From positions 1-45,196 of the forward strand of contig JANBPT010000314.1 in the NCBI GenBank assembly GCA_027575765.1: a stretch of DNA of 45,196 nucleotides, given 5' to 3'. This document shows, one piece after another, positions 1 through 11,424 of this stretch. Position numbers and translations under genes: made by a program. Origin of the DNA: Tieghemiomyces parasiticus. Taxonomy: Eukaryota; Kickxellomycota; Dimargaritomycetes; Dimargaritales; Dimargaritaceae. How positions within the stretch are numbered: the first letter of the stretch is position 1; each line of letters begins with the position of its first letter. The notes under the pieces were generated by a model. The model searched no databases. It saw only the letters and a list, made by a program, of their open reading frames with translations, and had not been told where the DNA came from.

Positions 1-753
1 TTGGCGGATAAGGGACGGTCTAACCAATGATAGGCGGAAACACTACTCCATCCTGTTTCCTTTCCCTCCGTACGACGACAGGCCTGGGGACTGGACTGTC
101 AAACTGAGAGAGCGCGAAGCTTCAGGTCTCCTTGTGGTCAGTAGCCTCGCCCACCAGCTCCGAGGTGCAAGACGTACCCAGCTATCAACGTAACCGGCCC
201 TTGGTGTCTGATGTGCTTTTTGGAGTGACCCAGGGCACCCGTCGCATCCAAAATTATTGATGTTAGGTATGGCCTGATACTAGGCTGTCAAACACGTCGG
301 ATCCTCGGACGTGTTTGTTTGATCTGGGAAAATAATATAAACAGGCACGCTTCAACCCCACCGCACTTCTCAGACGAACCTGTCAAACGATTAGCGCTGT
401 TGCCATGAGGGTAAGGGCACATTTATTTTCACTCAAAGCGACTATCATCATCCCAATGGGTTGAATATGCTGAACCTATGCGGTCTGACCGCCAATGTTT
501 TACTTCCTAATGTCGTCCGTTCGACCTGACTGCAGCCAACGCCTGGGATGGCATTTTCAGATATAGCGTGCCACCCAAAGACGCCCGCTACTTGGCATAC
601 TAATGGCGCCTGCGTGTTATCAAAGTACAAACAAGCCAAAGTCGGGGAATTGTAATCCATCAAAATGACCGCCATCCCAGAGCTGCAATTCAAATAGTCA
701 GGTAGTGATCCAGCATAGCAAAATGGTCACCTCCACGGTGAGGTACAGTACAG
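1..753. other. intergenic, no gene recognised
   Basis: No convincing coding region. The only structure seen is a TATA-like TATAAA at 336-341 on the plus strand followed 64 bases later by an ATG at 405 and a GTAAGG donor-like site at 411, which resembles a promoter plus tiny first exon. No recognisable downstream exon follows before the end of the SmB gene at 754. The short open frames here look random. Confidence 0.5.
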
Positions 754-1545
754 CTACTGGCCCCGACCAGCGCCCGGGGGTGGCCGGTAACCGGGCGGCG
801 GCATGTAGCCCGGTGGCGGAGCTCCATAGGGGTAACCTGGCGGGGGCGCACCACCCATCCCCGGACCCGGGGGGCGCATCCCTGGGTAGGGCATATGGGG
901 CGGCGGGCGGAACCCGGCGGGGGGCGGGCCGAGGGGGAAACCTGGGGGCATAGGGCCACCGGGACCGGGGCGGAAGCCTGGGGGCGGCGGGCCGGGGGGC
1001 ATACCGGGACGACCGTAAGGGGGCATCGGTGGCGGCGGGCCAGAGCCCGGCGGACCGTGAGGCTGCATCGTCGATGGGGCCGGGCCGCCCACACCACGGA
1101 CGGGACCCGCGAGACCCGGAGGCGGCATCATACCAGGCGGGGCCATGCCCATGGGAAGACCACGACCGGCCGGACGGCCCATGCCGGGCCCAGCGGGCAT
1201 CTGCGCAGCCTTGGCCCGCGCTTCGGCAGCGGAGGGCGGCGGGGGAGCGTCAACGCTGATGCTAACCACGAGCTCACCGCGAAGGATGACCAAACCCAGC
1301 GTGCGCTTCTGGACGCGCGGAGTGGAAGTAGGCTGGTCGGTGACCTCGGTTTGGTCGTCAGCATCTTTCTTGGCCTTGGTTTTTTTCTCCTTAACGGTGC
1401 GGAACTCCTCGCAGTCGGCCAGTACCAGATTCATGTGCTTGTCGAACGCAATCATTTGGCCGGTCATGGTGCGACCGTCAACCACCGTTATACGTAGCCG
1501 GTAGTTGAGCAGGGCCATCATTTTCGAGTTCTTAGTGACCGTCAT
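754..1545 (-). CDS. SMB1: Sm core protein SmB/SmB' (snRNP-associated protein B)
   Basis: Core Sm protein of the spliceosomal U1, U2, U4 and U5 snRNPs; it is one of seven subunits of the ring that binds the snRNA Sm site. The 263-residue product starts at the ATG at 1545, not at the in-frame ATG 51 bases upstream, because the family begins with a short basic leader (MTVTKNSKM). The Sm1 motif lies at residues 14-49, with D23-G24, G29 and the FDKHMNLVL segment at 34-42. An acidic/lysine linker (50-80) precedes Sm2 at 81-98 (GLVILRGE). From about residue 100 to the end the protein is Pro/Gly/Met-rich with PPPGMRPP-type repeats and RG dipeptides, as in SmB tails where arginines are methylated. No intron is needed. 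The high-GC tail creates several long open frames on the other strand that are only shadows. Identification is firm. Confidence 0.95.
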   Translation of the reverse strand: MTVTKNSKMMALLNYRLRITVVDGRTMTGQMIAFDKHMNLVLADCEEFRTVKEKKTKAKKDADDQTEVTDQPTSTPRVQKRTLGLVILRGELVVSISVDAPPPPSAAEARAKAAQMPAGPGMGRPAGRGLPMGMAPPGMMPPPGLAGPVRGVGGPAPSTMQPHGPPGSGPPPPMPPYGRPGMPPGPPPPGFRPGPGGPMPPGFPLGPPPAGFRPPPHMPYPGMRPPGPGMGGAPPPGYPYGAPPPGYMPPPGYRPPPGAGRGQ

Positions 1546-4058
1546 GGTGGGCAAATTGGGACGACACGAGAGGGGGGCGGGCGGAGAAAGGAGCAAATGC
1601 GATCAGGAAGAAACGAGAGGTCCGCGCTGGATCGAAAGACGATGGTCAGGTAGCAGATCACGTACGCTCAGCCACTTGGCAGGCAGAGTGATTGGAGGAG
1701 AAATTAGCGGAAATGGAGATGACCGCTTGGAAGGTAGATAATGCAAAGAAAAAAAAGGCAGGATCGCGGAATGAGCGCAGCTCGTGTCGTGCTGCCCGAT
1801 TGGCAAGTACGCGGACCCGGAACCTTTCTTTGCCGTCATGCCAGTTCCTTCGCTGGTCCACGTCGCGTGTGGAGGGCCGGTTTCCAGTGAGTGGTCCGCG
1901 AAGAGCCAGGGGCGTGCTGGAGTCATACGGTCACCCTTACTCAAAATATAAAAAAATGACAATATTAGAAATCGCGGTCGATAATACCACGTGTAGGCTC
2001 AACACGCGTCTAGACAATTTCGCCTGGTCAACCCATGTGCTCGCTCTCCTGGTTACGATACATCCTAATAGTCTGTCGGCAGCCATGCGTGGCCCAAGCC
2101 ATATAGGATATTGACGTAGCAAGCCAAAAAACAATTGGCTACTATAGGTAATGGTCTGGACCGCCGATCTGGCCTTCATCGGCTAATACAATCCTAGTTA
2201 GATCACCTACCATGCACCCAGCGTTAGCCGCGCTGTGCTTAGTTAATTTCGTCTCTATTAACCTACTGTTGCCGGTCGATAATTCCTAGATCAGCAAGCG
2301 GTTGTTATATTTTACTACCATCCTCGTTTCGGTAATCACGTTTTTATTATCTGCAGTGTGTTCCGCAGGCTAATAAACCGTCAACTTTCCTACCGCGGTC
2401 ATGGTCACTAACGCCCGACTATAGTCGCTGTTTTGGACTAAATTCGTGGTAGCGCCCACCAACGTACTTATGGTAGACGGTAATGCGCCTTTGGCTATGA
2501 CGTGCCACCCCCCAATTCCGTTTTCTTACCAGGGCTGCCAAAAATCAATCTAGCTACACCTTCTCTATTGCCACCAACTGTATCCATATTCGCAAAGTGG
2601 GTGCTATCCGGATGGTTTGGTCTCCAGTCTCTAATTCACCGCAGTCGCCTGGACTACCCGTTACGCCGATATCAGCAACTGGTTATCGTCACTCGAGCTT
2701 TCATTTCCCACGAAGGAAATGCCAAGCTAAGGATGACGAATCCCGAGCCCTTTCGCTGGCCGTTTAATCGCCAGCTTGTGGGCTTCAGGCTTTTAGCCCA
2801 ACCCAGGCCCTGTAGACACGCCAAGATCGGGTACCAGGGTGCCTGTGGGTGCCAGGAAACTTCTGAAGAAAATGCTAAATGGCCGAACCCCCCCCCCCTA
2901 TCGATAAACATGTAAATAGAGGTGACACATTGGCTTCGCCAGGTGTGATGTAGTCCCTTCTCATCCTCTCTCTCATTCCTGGTCTGCCGGCTGACGAAGG
3001 CGGGGCCGGGTTCCAATGATCCGTCAAGGAACGTTGAGTGTAATCGCTGGCTGACATCATGGGCAACTCAATCTTCCCAGCTCCAGCTTTCGTTGGCCCT
3101 GGTGAACGGTGGTAGGGCTTGGTTCGGTTTCCCTACCATGGCCTTATGTGCAGTCTGTGGATTGCACTGGTGTACCTACGACTTGGCGGCCCACACAACA
3201 GCCCTACTGCCTTAAACTCGGAAGGGATAGGGTCGCGAAGTATATAAACCCTTGGGGCCTCGGGTCGTTTAGGCAGGCCGCATTCCCCGGTTTCGTCTTC
3301 TTCTATCGTCTGCCGCTAGTTTTCTTCGCTCGTTCCTGTCAGTTTCCGAGTACGTAGGGTACTCCATAAGGCAGGTACTATTATCCGACTAGTCCCATAC
3401 AGCTTGTCCGCTACCGACTGCATTACGAGGTAGGTCGTGCAGAAGACTGGGTTGGCGTAACACATGGTTCCTGAGGTTATAACGATTTGTATAGAGGTAT
3501 TGCAGCCGGCGGGTTGGACGTAGCCTCCTCTGTCTCTCTCTGGCGGTGTGCGTCTCGCTGCTATCCAACGGACTCGCTTAAAGTCGACTCGGGCCGTTTC
3601 TCGCTACATCAGTTACTCTTTCGGTTTCAGCGGACGATAAGGCCCCTAGTCTGGTGAACTGAGCTATCGCTACCTGGCCATTGCAATGGCCGCTTTAAAG
3701 GAGGCTATCGACTTGCGTGCTCGTGGTTTTACGTTGGGAACAGTGGCCCTATTTTCACATTATGGCCCTGTATGGGAACTGCTGGCCCTGGTTAAACCCC
3801 GGCGCACGCGGCTGATTCGTGGAGACCTTTCCTCGTTCACGGCCCCCGCCTCTTCATGATTATAGTTGCATAAGGGTGGCGCTAAATACCCCCGACGGAA
3901 ATATTATGTACCGGTTTACTAACATGATTGGTTCTCAAACCTTCTCCCTCCAACACCTCCAGCAAGTCTCAGGCTACACATCCACACAGTGTTATACACC
4001 ATCACCGAGCTGCCCGTGTCGGCTCTGTATTGTTACCCCCAACCATAGCCTACCCATC
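1546..4058. other. 2.5-kb intergenic region, no gene recognised
   Basis: No conserved coding segment was found on either strand. Short open frames (for example 2502-2915 and 3109-3357) have no domain-like composition. A TATA-like TATATAAA lies at 3240-3247, but no gene can be tied to it. A run of C occurs at about 2888-2898. The last few hundred bases presumably hold the promoter of the first lipase gene, which starts at 4059. Confidence 0.5.
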
Positions 4059-5375
4059 ATGCGTCTGCTGGTAAGTTCCTTTTAAGCCGATGTCACATCT
4101 TACGCCACTACCCTCGGTCTCCATCAAGAGCTAAAGAAAACAAGGCATAAGAAACCACCACAATCATAGTCTGAACATCCTAGTTATCTACCCTTGCCCA
4201 GCCCTCCACATTGGGAGCCTGCGTCCTGCTGGCCTTCGCATCCCTGGCCACCGCCAAGGATTTTGTGACCAGCGTGGTACCGCAGGACCGAATCGATGTC
4301 CTCAAGGTCTACGCCATGTAAGTCACCGCCGCAATTCCCTCGTAGCACCACCCAAGTACAGTAAATGGCGCCCGTACTACCCTTTCTCTAACCCTGCTAC
4401 CTACAGCAATCCTCAGTCACTAATCCCCTCTCGCATCATTCCTCATACTTATCCCACACTCAATTCCCCCCTCTCTAGTCTCGCAGGCATATCCTACGAG
4501 ACCCTAACGTCTTGGGATTGCGCCAGTTGCGCCTTCTTTGCGGATACCCAGCTGGCCGACTATTTCCACTCCAACAAGAACCGTACTTTTGGGTACGTGG
4601 CCGTAAACAACCCGCTCAGACAGGTGGTTGTAGCCTTCAGAGGTACCGACAATGCCGAGCAGTATCTCACCGATATAAACCTCGTTCTGAAGCGATGGCC
4701 CGACAGCGTTGAGGACAGCAAGGTGCATGACGGGTTCCTTGATTCGTACCAGGACGTAGCGGATAACCTGTACGAGCTGGCCGCCAAGGAACTTGCTAAT
4801 AACCCCAATTATAACCTTACCATCATCGGTCATTCCCTCGGCGGAGGTAAGTCTCCCTGATCACCTGCGGAACGAGAGACTCCTTAAGGACGGCCTTTTT
4901 TTTTTGGATAGGATTGGGTGCCTTATGTAGCAAAATTTAGGCAATATTCAGTGCCATGACTCACAATCTCATTCGTCCTCGTTAACTTTTCACTTAATAC
5001 TCTCTTGTAGGTGTCGCTTCCCTAGCCGGCGTCGACTTCGTCATGCGCAACAAAACTCTAGGCAGTATAATGCGGGTGGTCACTTTTGGCAAACCCCGGG
5101 TGGGAAATCAGGAGTACATTGAATACTACAACTCCTTGAACATAACCACCGATCGGGTCGTCAACAAGAACGATATTGTTCCGCACCTTCCGGGAAACTT
5201 CCTCGGCTACCGTCACGAGGCAGGCGAACAGTGGATAAAGTTCGAGAGCAATGGCAACCTGACCCTTTCGTGTCCCCAGGTCGATAACAAGTCCAACCCG
5301 GACTGCTCCAAGAGCGTACGCGTTCGGGACTACAGTCGAGAGCAGCATCACTGGGCCTGGAACATCCAACTTTAA
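4059..5375 (+). CDS. secreted class 3 lipase (Rhizomucor miehei lipase-like), copy 1
   Basis: Secreted alpha/beta-hydrolase expected to hydrolyse triacylglycerols or related esters. I infer four exons: 4059-4070, 4202-4317, 4479-4846 and 5011-5375, with introns in phases 0, 2 and 1, giving 286 residues. Donors are GTAAGT-like. The 12-nt first exon (MRLL) joined to exon 2 creates a typical signal peptide (hydrophobic ACVLLAFASLATA, cleavage before KDF). Exon 3 carries the oxyanion segment VVAFRGTD and the nucleophile elbow GHSLGG (Ser162). Exon 4 carries Asp220 in NKNDIVPHLP and His278 near the C-terminus (HHWAWN), completing the Ser-Asp-His triad. Cysteines in SWDCASC and SCPQV..NPDC suggest disulfides. 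Length and motif order fit the filamentous-fungal lipase family. It heads an array of four related loci on the same strand. Exon borders are predicted, supported by exact agreement with copy 3. Confidence 0.92.
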
Positions 5376-6064
5376 ACGTGGGTTGAGAGGTTAATCGTTC
5401 TCGTACCCGGCAGTTGCCTTCTTTCTATATACTTGGTAATACATGGCGTCCATACTTGCTCTCTCACAGAATAATCAGGTGGATCATCAGGGTACGCATG
5501 TAGCCCCGATCGAGTGAAGCTTTTAAAGGAAAAGAGGAGTAGGGCTCTTGATATCAAAGATGTGGTGGTACCGTGGGGTTTGACAACCCATTCATACACC
5601 GCTAGGGTTTCGGATCTGGACAGATGGGCGACGACAGGGCTGCGCGCAGCCGCATCAATCGTTCCCCCTGTGCAGCCTTTCCTTTTCGAATGTTTACGCC
5701 TGTTTCACCCGCACCATGTGAGACATCGTCACGCCGACGGAACGTAGAGGTGCCCTGGGTTGATACTGCCATTGACTAGCCCAGGTGGAGGTAATACGTT
5801 TATCTGTCACCCTCACTCGTTCGCATCACGTTGTATCCACCGTTGCCCCTTATTGCCCGTCACCTATTACTGCACAACCTAAAGTACATGCCATTTCCCA
5901 CTGTCCCTGGCCTTTCACATGTATTGATTGAGTTACCAACTGGCCGCTTGAATCGGCCGGGTATGTAGTGCTAGGTATGTGACCTCCGGGTAGGTGCTCG
6001 TCCTGCCTAGTAGCAATTATAGGAATGAAATGCTAACGCATGGATCATATTATGCCTCTGGCCT
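5376..6064. other. intergenic between lipase copies 1 and 2
   Basis: About 690 bases without a recognisable gene. An equivalent of the 12-nt start exon of copies 1 and 3 (ATG CGT followed by a splice donor) was looked for here as the missing 5' end of copy 2, and no good candidate was found. Confidence 0.5.
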
Positions 6065-6088
6065 CCCGCGACGCCACTGTAAGCCAGG

Positions 6089-7281
6089 ATGGCCCTCTCG
6101 TCGTTGATACCAAGACGGCGAGTTTTCCCCACGCGCGAAGTGTCAGACAATGAAATTCAAATGCTTAAAGTATACGCCGTGTAAGTCCAGTCGGTGCCCC
6201 TTCGATTAGTTTTGGGGGCCACGGCCGACTAATTAGTCGGGAAGCTGACCATGCCCAACCTATTTACTAATGCCATGCCCACTTCGCCACCAAACCCCGT
6301 CAATCATGTCACTGCTTGAAATTTAGATTCTGCGGTATCAGCTACGCTCAACTCGAATCGTTCGGCCCCGGCTACATGATATTCACCGGTACTCAGTTGA
6401 TCCACTATTTCGAATGTAGTCGCCGCTACACCGTCGGTTATGTGGCCGTCAACCACTCCATCAAACAGGTCATCCTAGCCTTCCGCGGGACGGATAGCCA
6501 TCAACAGAGGATAACGGACGCCCATTTTCGCCGTGTGCGGTGGCCCAAGGAGATCAAGAAGTGTAAAGTTCACCATGGGTTCCACATGTCTTACAATGAC
6601 GTAGCGGATCAGTTGTACCAAACGACGATGGAGAAATTGCAAAGACATCCGAATTACACGTTAGCCATCACAGGCCATTCCCTTGGCGGAGGTAAGTCAG
6701 CGGTGAAGGATGGGGGGGGGGGGTATCTAGGCGGTGGTGACGCCATGCTCCGATCATTATATTACAGACCTGTCGACGGTCTTTGTGATCTAAAGCGGGC
6801 AGTGCAAGAACCGCTGATCCGAGATACCATATAGAGAGGAGATCTACCGGACACTAAATCCAACATGCACTCGCCCCTTCCCTTGCCTATAAAATCACCG
6901 ACTTAATCCACAGCCCTCGCCTCCCTAGCCGCTGTTGACTTTGCCATGCGTCGTCCAGCCCTCGTCGAGCGGATGAAAGTTGTCACCTTCGGCAAACCAC
7001 GGGTTGGTAATAAATCCTACGTCCGTCATTACAACTCTCTCCAGATCGAGACGGCCCGTGTCGTCAACAAGTATGACCTTGTCCCCCACCTACCCCCGCG
7101 TGTGATTGGGTATAAGCAGGAAGGCGGCGACATCTGGATCAAGCCCCACCCGAGATACCACCACGAAACTGTGGCCTACCCTCAGGTAGACAACAAGTCC
7201 AATCCTAAGGGCCCCAAAGGGATTCTGCCCTTCAAATTTAGCTCAAAGGATCACGTCTGGGCCTGGAATGTTCCACTCTGA
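6089..7281 (+). CDS. class 3 lipase, copy 2, with degraded secretion leader
   Basis: Paralogue of the lipase at 4059. Predicted exons are 6089-6180, 6327-6691 and 6914-7281 (phases 2 and 1, GTAAGT donors), giving 274 residues if the ATG at 6089 is used. The catalytic body is complete: AFRGTD, GHSLGGALASLA (Ser149), the Asp in KYDLVPHLPP, and the His in DHVWAWN just before the stop. The 5' end is abnormal. Aligning with copy 1, the leader exon should occupy 6065-6180, but it has no acceptor AG before 6065 and holds an in-frame TAA at 6080-6082. Translation from 6089 gives MALSSLIPRRRVFPTRE, which is basic and not a signal peptide. Either the enzyme is now intracellular or the locus is an early pseudogene. 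Intron 2 contains a run of 12 G at 6712-6723. The gene converges with RGP1, whose stop is about 190 bases away. Confidence 0.75.
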
Positions 7282-7470
7282 GCATGCGGTTCGCTGAAGT
7301 GATACCATGACAACTGCATAGCCGTACCTCTCGCCTATTGTGTACATTTTTAATTGCCGTCCTTATATCCATTAACGCGTATTTATACAATCAGTCATTA
7401 AAACGGGGCCCTGTCCGGCAAATATCGAAGGAACGACCATCGCCCTGCACAAGACCACTCCTTTACGAGG

Positions 7471-10196
7471 TCAGAAGGACGGCAGGGTGTACGTCGTGGC
7501 CATCGCCGCTGGAGTCTCGGTGGCGAAGGAGAGGTCCCGGCTCGCCGGGTACATGCGCAGTGGGACGGTACAAGTCAGGGTTTCGGCCGGTACCTCAGTG
7601 ACCGCCGTGGTGGACAGGACTCGCTGTTGGTAGGCCATCGTCAACGACTCCATGAGGGGTAGCGCCCGATGGACCTTGGCCGCGGGTGGTTCGGGAATAG
7701 TCGGACTGGGGTCCACGTCCGCCTTGTCGGGCACCTGGTCGTTACGACCAATAATAAACTCCACCCGCAGTGACCACTGCAACCGGACGGCTGAGGACCG
7801 AAATCCGGCCGTGGCCAGAGTCTGGGTTGCGGCGGAAGCCGTCCCGGTATGCGAGGCCGGGCAACCAAGTTGGAAGGGTACGGTGCGGATGTAGCGGCAG
7901 AACTCATGGCGCTCGTCATGTATCCTGCGCGTCAGCGTGCGACACCGACCGAGGGACTGAACCGCGAACTCGTCGTCCACTACTTCCTCGCTCTCCAGCC
8001 AGAGAGACAGGTGGAGACAGGCCACCCCATCGGTACCCAGGAGCTGGACCTCGCCGCGGACCGTCTCGCCGATCTGGAAGGCATCCTTGGGTAAGGCGAC
8101 CAGAGCGATGCTGAGTCCAGCGGCATTGCGGAGGTGCAAGCGAACTAGATCAAACAAAGCGGGAAGATATGTACAACAGAATGGTTAGCAAAAAAGTGAG
8201 GGCGGAGAGACGCAGTCGTGAAGGCTGAGTAGTTACTCGACGTACCTTGATTACGAAGGCGACAAACGTGTTCAATGTTCTCCACGATCGTATCCCCCTC
8301 GTCTGGCGATTCGGTCGGTACCATGAGGCCACTTAATGCCTGTGCTGCGAGGTCACGTTGTCCTTCATTCTTCTCATCTGGTGGGGACGGTTGGCCGTGT
8401 ACTTCCTCGATCACGTCTCGCAGAAAGTCATTGTGCTGGAGGTCTGGTGTATCACCTCGACATAGCAAGTGGGCGGTGAAACCAGGTGGGAAGAGGATTA
8501 AAAGTTAAGAACAGGCTAGCTGGCCGTGCCGTAGTCAAGCTGCCGTCGCAGGCCGGCTTTACCTCGCTCATCGAAAGCAATTGGCCCGTGGCCAACTTCA
8601 ACCGGCCACTTACCAATGGTGTCAAACTGGCCGGACGACGGGTGTGGTTCAGATTTTTCCACTTCGGCCACAGAGGCTTCGTCTTTAAGGCGAATCACCG
8701 GTTGGAGTAGATCGTAGAGCGGCGACTTGCCCTGGCCTACCGTAAAGAGAACCAGCGGTCGAGTTAAGTGTGGGATTACCGGAGAGGGTGAGTAATGGAA
8801 GTCGGAAGCAGGGCTCAATGATGCAGTACTTCGGCGGAATAACGGCTCTGAAGCGTAGTACGTCAAGATCAAATATTTAGTGGGGAGGCAACCTACCATC
8901 AACGTAGGGCAGAATGTGAAACGGGAGCTGGACGACATGGGGCTGGCGGTTGAGGGCGCTATGCTGACTGGTGAGAACTAGGGCGTAGCTGAACCGAATG
9001 GCACGGCCACGAAAGGTCGGGGGAAGCTCACGCGGCAATCGCACCTCAAACGTGACCTGGCGCGCCTGGCCCGGTAGGAGGGCCAGGTCAATGAACAAGA
9101 GGGACGGCGGGGTAGAGAAGGTCGGCCACCGGGAGTGGAAAGCGGCCGTAGCAGGATGGCGGGCTGGCGTGCCCGCAGAAGCGGCCGACGTGGTAGGGGC
9201 GGCCCCCGGATACATAGCTATGGCTCGCAGGCTTTCGAGTTGCTCAGTCCGGACGATAGCTGAGTCGACCGATAGGGTGCCCTCCAGCTGCGCAAAAGCG
9301 CACAGGAGGCGGCGCGGGCGGGCGGCCGCGTGCGGTGACGACGACGACCGGTTCATCACCGACAGATTGGCCACGGGGTTGGGCCGTTCAGACGATGAGG
9401 CGCGAAGCATACCCGGAAAACGACTCCAAAGCCCACCCCCGCTTTGTGAAGCGGGGGTGGTGGCGGTCGCCGGCGGTGGTGGTTCAGTGTTCGAGTTAAT
9501 CAATTCGGCGGAGACAAGAGTAGGCGTCGCGGACTCAATGGCGGGTGTGTCCCAGAGTCCGAGCCAGCCGCCCAGGGACATCGAGGAGGACGCGGCGGGT
9601 AGCTTCGTGTCAGCGGTCTCCGGCTTTGTTGGTTCAGGCGTCGGCTCGGTACCCAGTGTCGGAGGGTCGCCCTCATCCCGCGTAATCTTATCGGCCATTC
9701 GTTCGTCGGCCAAAGGTACCGGCGCGGGAAAGGACGGGGTACGTGACCTTGTTCCGACTCCCGGCCAATCGTCGTGGTTGAGGAACGGCCCGGGGCCACC
9801 GGGGGACCGTTCGGGCAACCCGAACGGTGTATAGTCAATGGCACCCCGCGTCCAATCACCCCCGTCCCCGACCTCATCGGGCCACGCCGAGTATGCTGAC
9901 TCGAGGCTAGTGCGCGCACTAACGGCCGACAGGCTGCCTTCGCGTGGGCTTGTGGCCGCCAACGATGTCGTTCGGCTAGAACGGCCTGTCGGCCAGGCAG
10001 CGGCGACCGAGAGCTGGGAGAGGTTGCGCGAACGTGTCACTGATGTGGCAGGAGGTGCTGATGGCCGCCCCGTGGAGCTTGCCGCCAAATGGGATAGTGC
10101 GTCCCGGGCGTAGGAGAATGTGAGGGTACATCGAAGCGTCTCGCCGGCATAGTAAACTCCACCGCGGTCGAAGTGAGGCGTGACGACGATTCCCAT
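7471..10196 (-). CDS. RGP1: Rgp1-family protein (Ric1-Rgp1 GEF subunit for Ypt6/Rab6)
   Basis: Rgp1 pairs with Ric1 at the Golgi to activate the Rab GTPase Ypt6/Rab6. Read on the minus strand I infer four exons, 10196-8897, 8736-8563, 8443-8246 and 8144-7471, all introns in phase 1, with donors GTAGGT, GTAAAG and GTACGT, giving 781 residues. The start is the ATG at 10194-10196 (MGIVVTPHF). Arrestin-like beta-strand segments characteristic of Rgp1 are visible: GGVYYAGETLRCTLTF near the N-terminus, CAFAQLEGTL at about 281-290, PPTFRGRAIRFSYALVL at about 391-407, GKSPLYDLLQPVIRL across exon 2, and ETLTCTVPLRMYP close to the C-terminus. A Ser/Pro/Thr-rich segment of roughly 230 residues (about 40-270) separates the first strands from the core. 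The protein is longer than yeast Rgp1 because of this segment. The gene sits on the opposite strand between lipase copies 2 and 3. Family call is good; borders of exon 2 are the least certain. Confidence 0.85.
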
Positions 10197-11424
10197 TCTG
10201 TGCGCTGAACCGTCGGATGGGCGGTCAAGCAGAAAAACAGATATTAAGCGATTGAGACGTAGTGATGTGCATTTGAAGGTATAATTTTGTTGAGAAGGTG
10301 ACAGTAACAATTCGAGGTTACACGGCCAAAGTGTTTTCCAGGCCCTGGTGAACAGTACCAACTATAGGGGCTGCCTAATGATTTCGGCTGCGACGTGGGT
10401 CAGTTGCACTCGGCAATACCGGTCCTGGCAATAACAATAATCATACCAATGGGCGACTGATACTGCATTGCTTATGAAGCTCTCCGTCAACCATAATCAA
10501 CACGGCGGAGCGAAAGAAGCTAGTGTGGCAGAATATCAGGCGATAAATGACCATGACAGGCCAGCCGAGAAGGCACCAGATTAAGTCTCTCCAAGGTGCC
10601 ACGATGTGCAGTTGGCTAGCCAAAATTATGGCGTCTCCTGATTGGCTTATTTAAGAAAAACTGATAGAATGTATATTTGTGCACTTGCACGATTCTCAGT
10701 TGCGGCCATGTGCAGATGTTCAACACCGTATCCCGTTAGATCTGCGAAGTTAACCATTTGTCAGCCGATTTAGTACTTAGGCGGGTGACCACTTGGGAAT
10801 AGTCGGTGCCGCAACTTTTTATTTGGCTGGTTACCCTCAAGTCCTAGACGATGGATCGGGTCAGTATGGTGGGATGACAGCTGTCCTTATTGGAAGGAGG
10901 TCTTAGATTACGTGGCATGCGTAGCAGGCTGACTTTATCCATGCATTACTTTTATGCTATAGGGCCCAGTGAAATCTAGGATGGTCAGACCCGGGTGCCT
11001 TCGCAATGGCTCAAGGCGTAAGTTAGTTTACAAGGTTTCAGTGGCGGAGACTCTGGCGCTAAAGTTTTATCACCCGCCCAATGTATAGGCGTCAACTCCT
11101 AAATCCTAGCCTTTCTTGATAATCGTCCGCCCAGCCCTCACGCCCACATGTTTCATTTGGAACTCCACTGCGGACCCTACATATCCCGGTGGATAGTCGT
11201 CAATTGCCAAGTATTTCAATATATTCCTCTCCTGCCCAGCTTTCTCCTCTTGGCTTAATATTTTGGTCTAGAACGCTACTCCTTGGCCAGTTACGCCTCG
11301 AATTTGCTTCGATTGCCCGCTCCTCCCCGACGCCGACTTCAAACTGTACCGCTGTCACTTCCTGCAGTCTAACTAAAGCTCCAATTCACGTTTAACACTG
11401 CCGTGTCAACCTCACTTGGCGACT
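10197..11424. other. intergenic between RGP1 and lipase copy 3
   Basis: About 1.2 kb with no recognisable coding segment. It should contain the RGP1 promoter at its left end and the promoter of lipase copy 3 at its right end. No clear TATA box or other named element could be assigned. Confidence 0.5.

Noticed and set aside
895..1504. Long plus-strand open frames across the SmB gene
   Set aside because: They are shadows of the GC-rich Pro/Gly/Met repeat region on the minus strand and have no domain features of their own.
8998..9834. 278-codon plus-strand open frame inside RGP1
   Set aside because: Antisense shadow of the Ser/Pro/Thr-rich exon 1 of RGP1; composition is Arg/Gly/Ser-rich without any motif.
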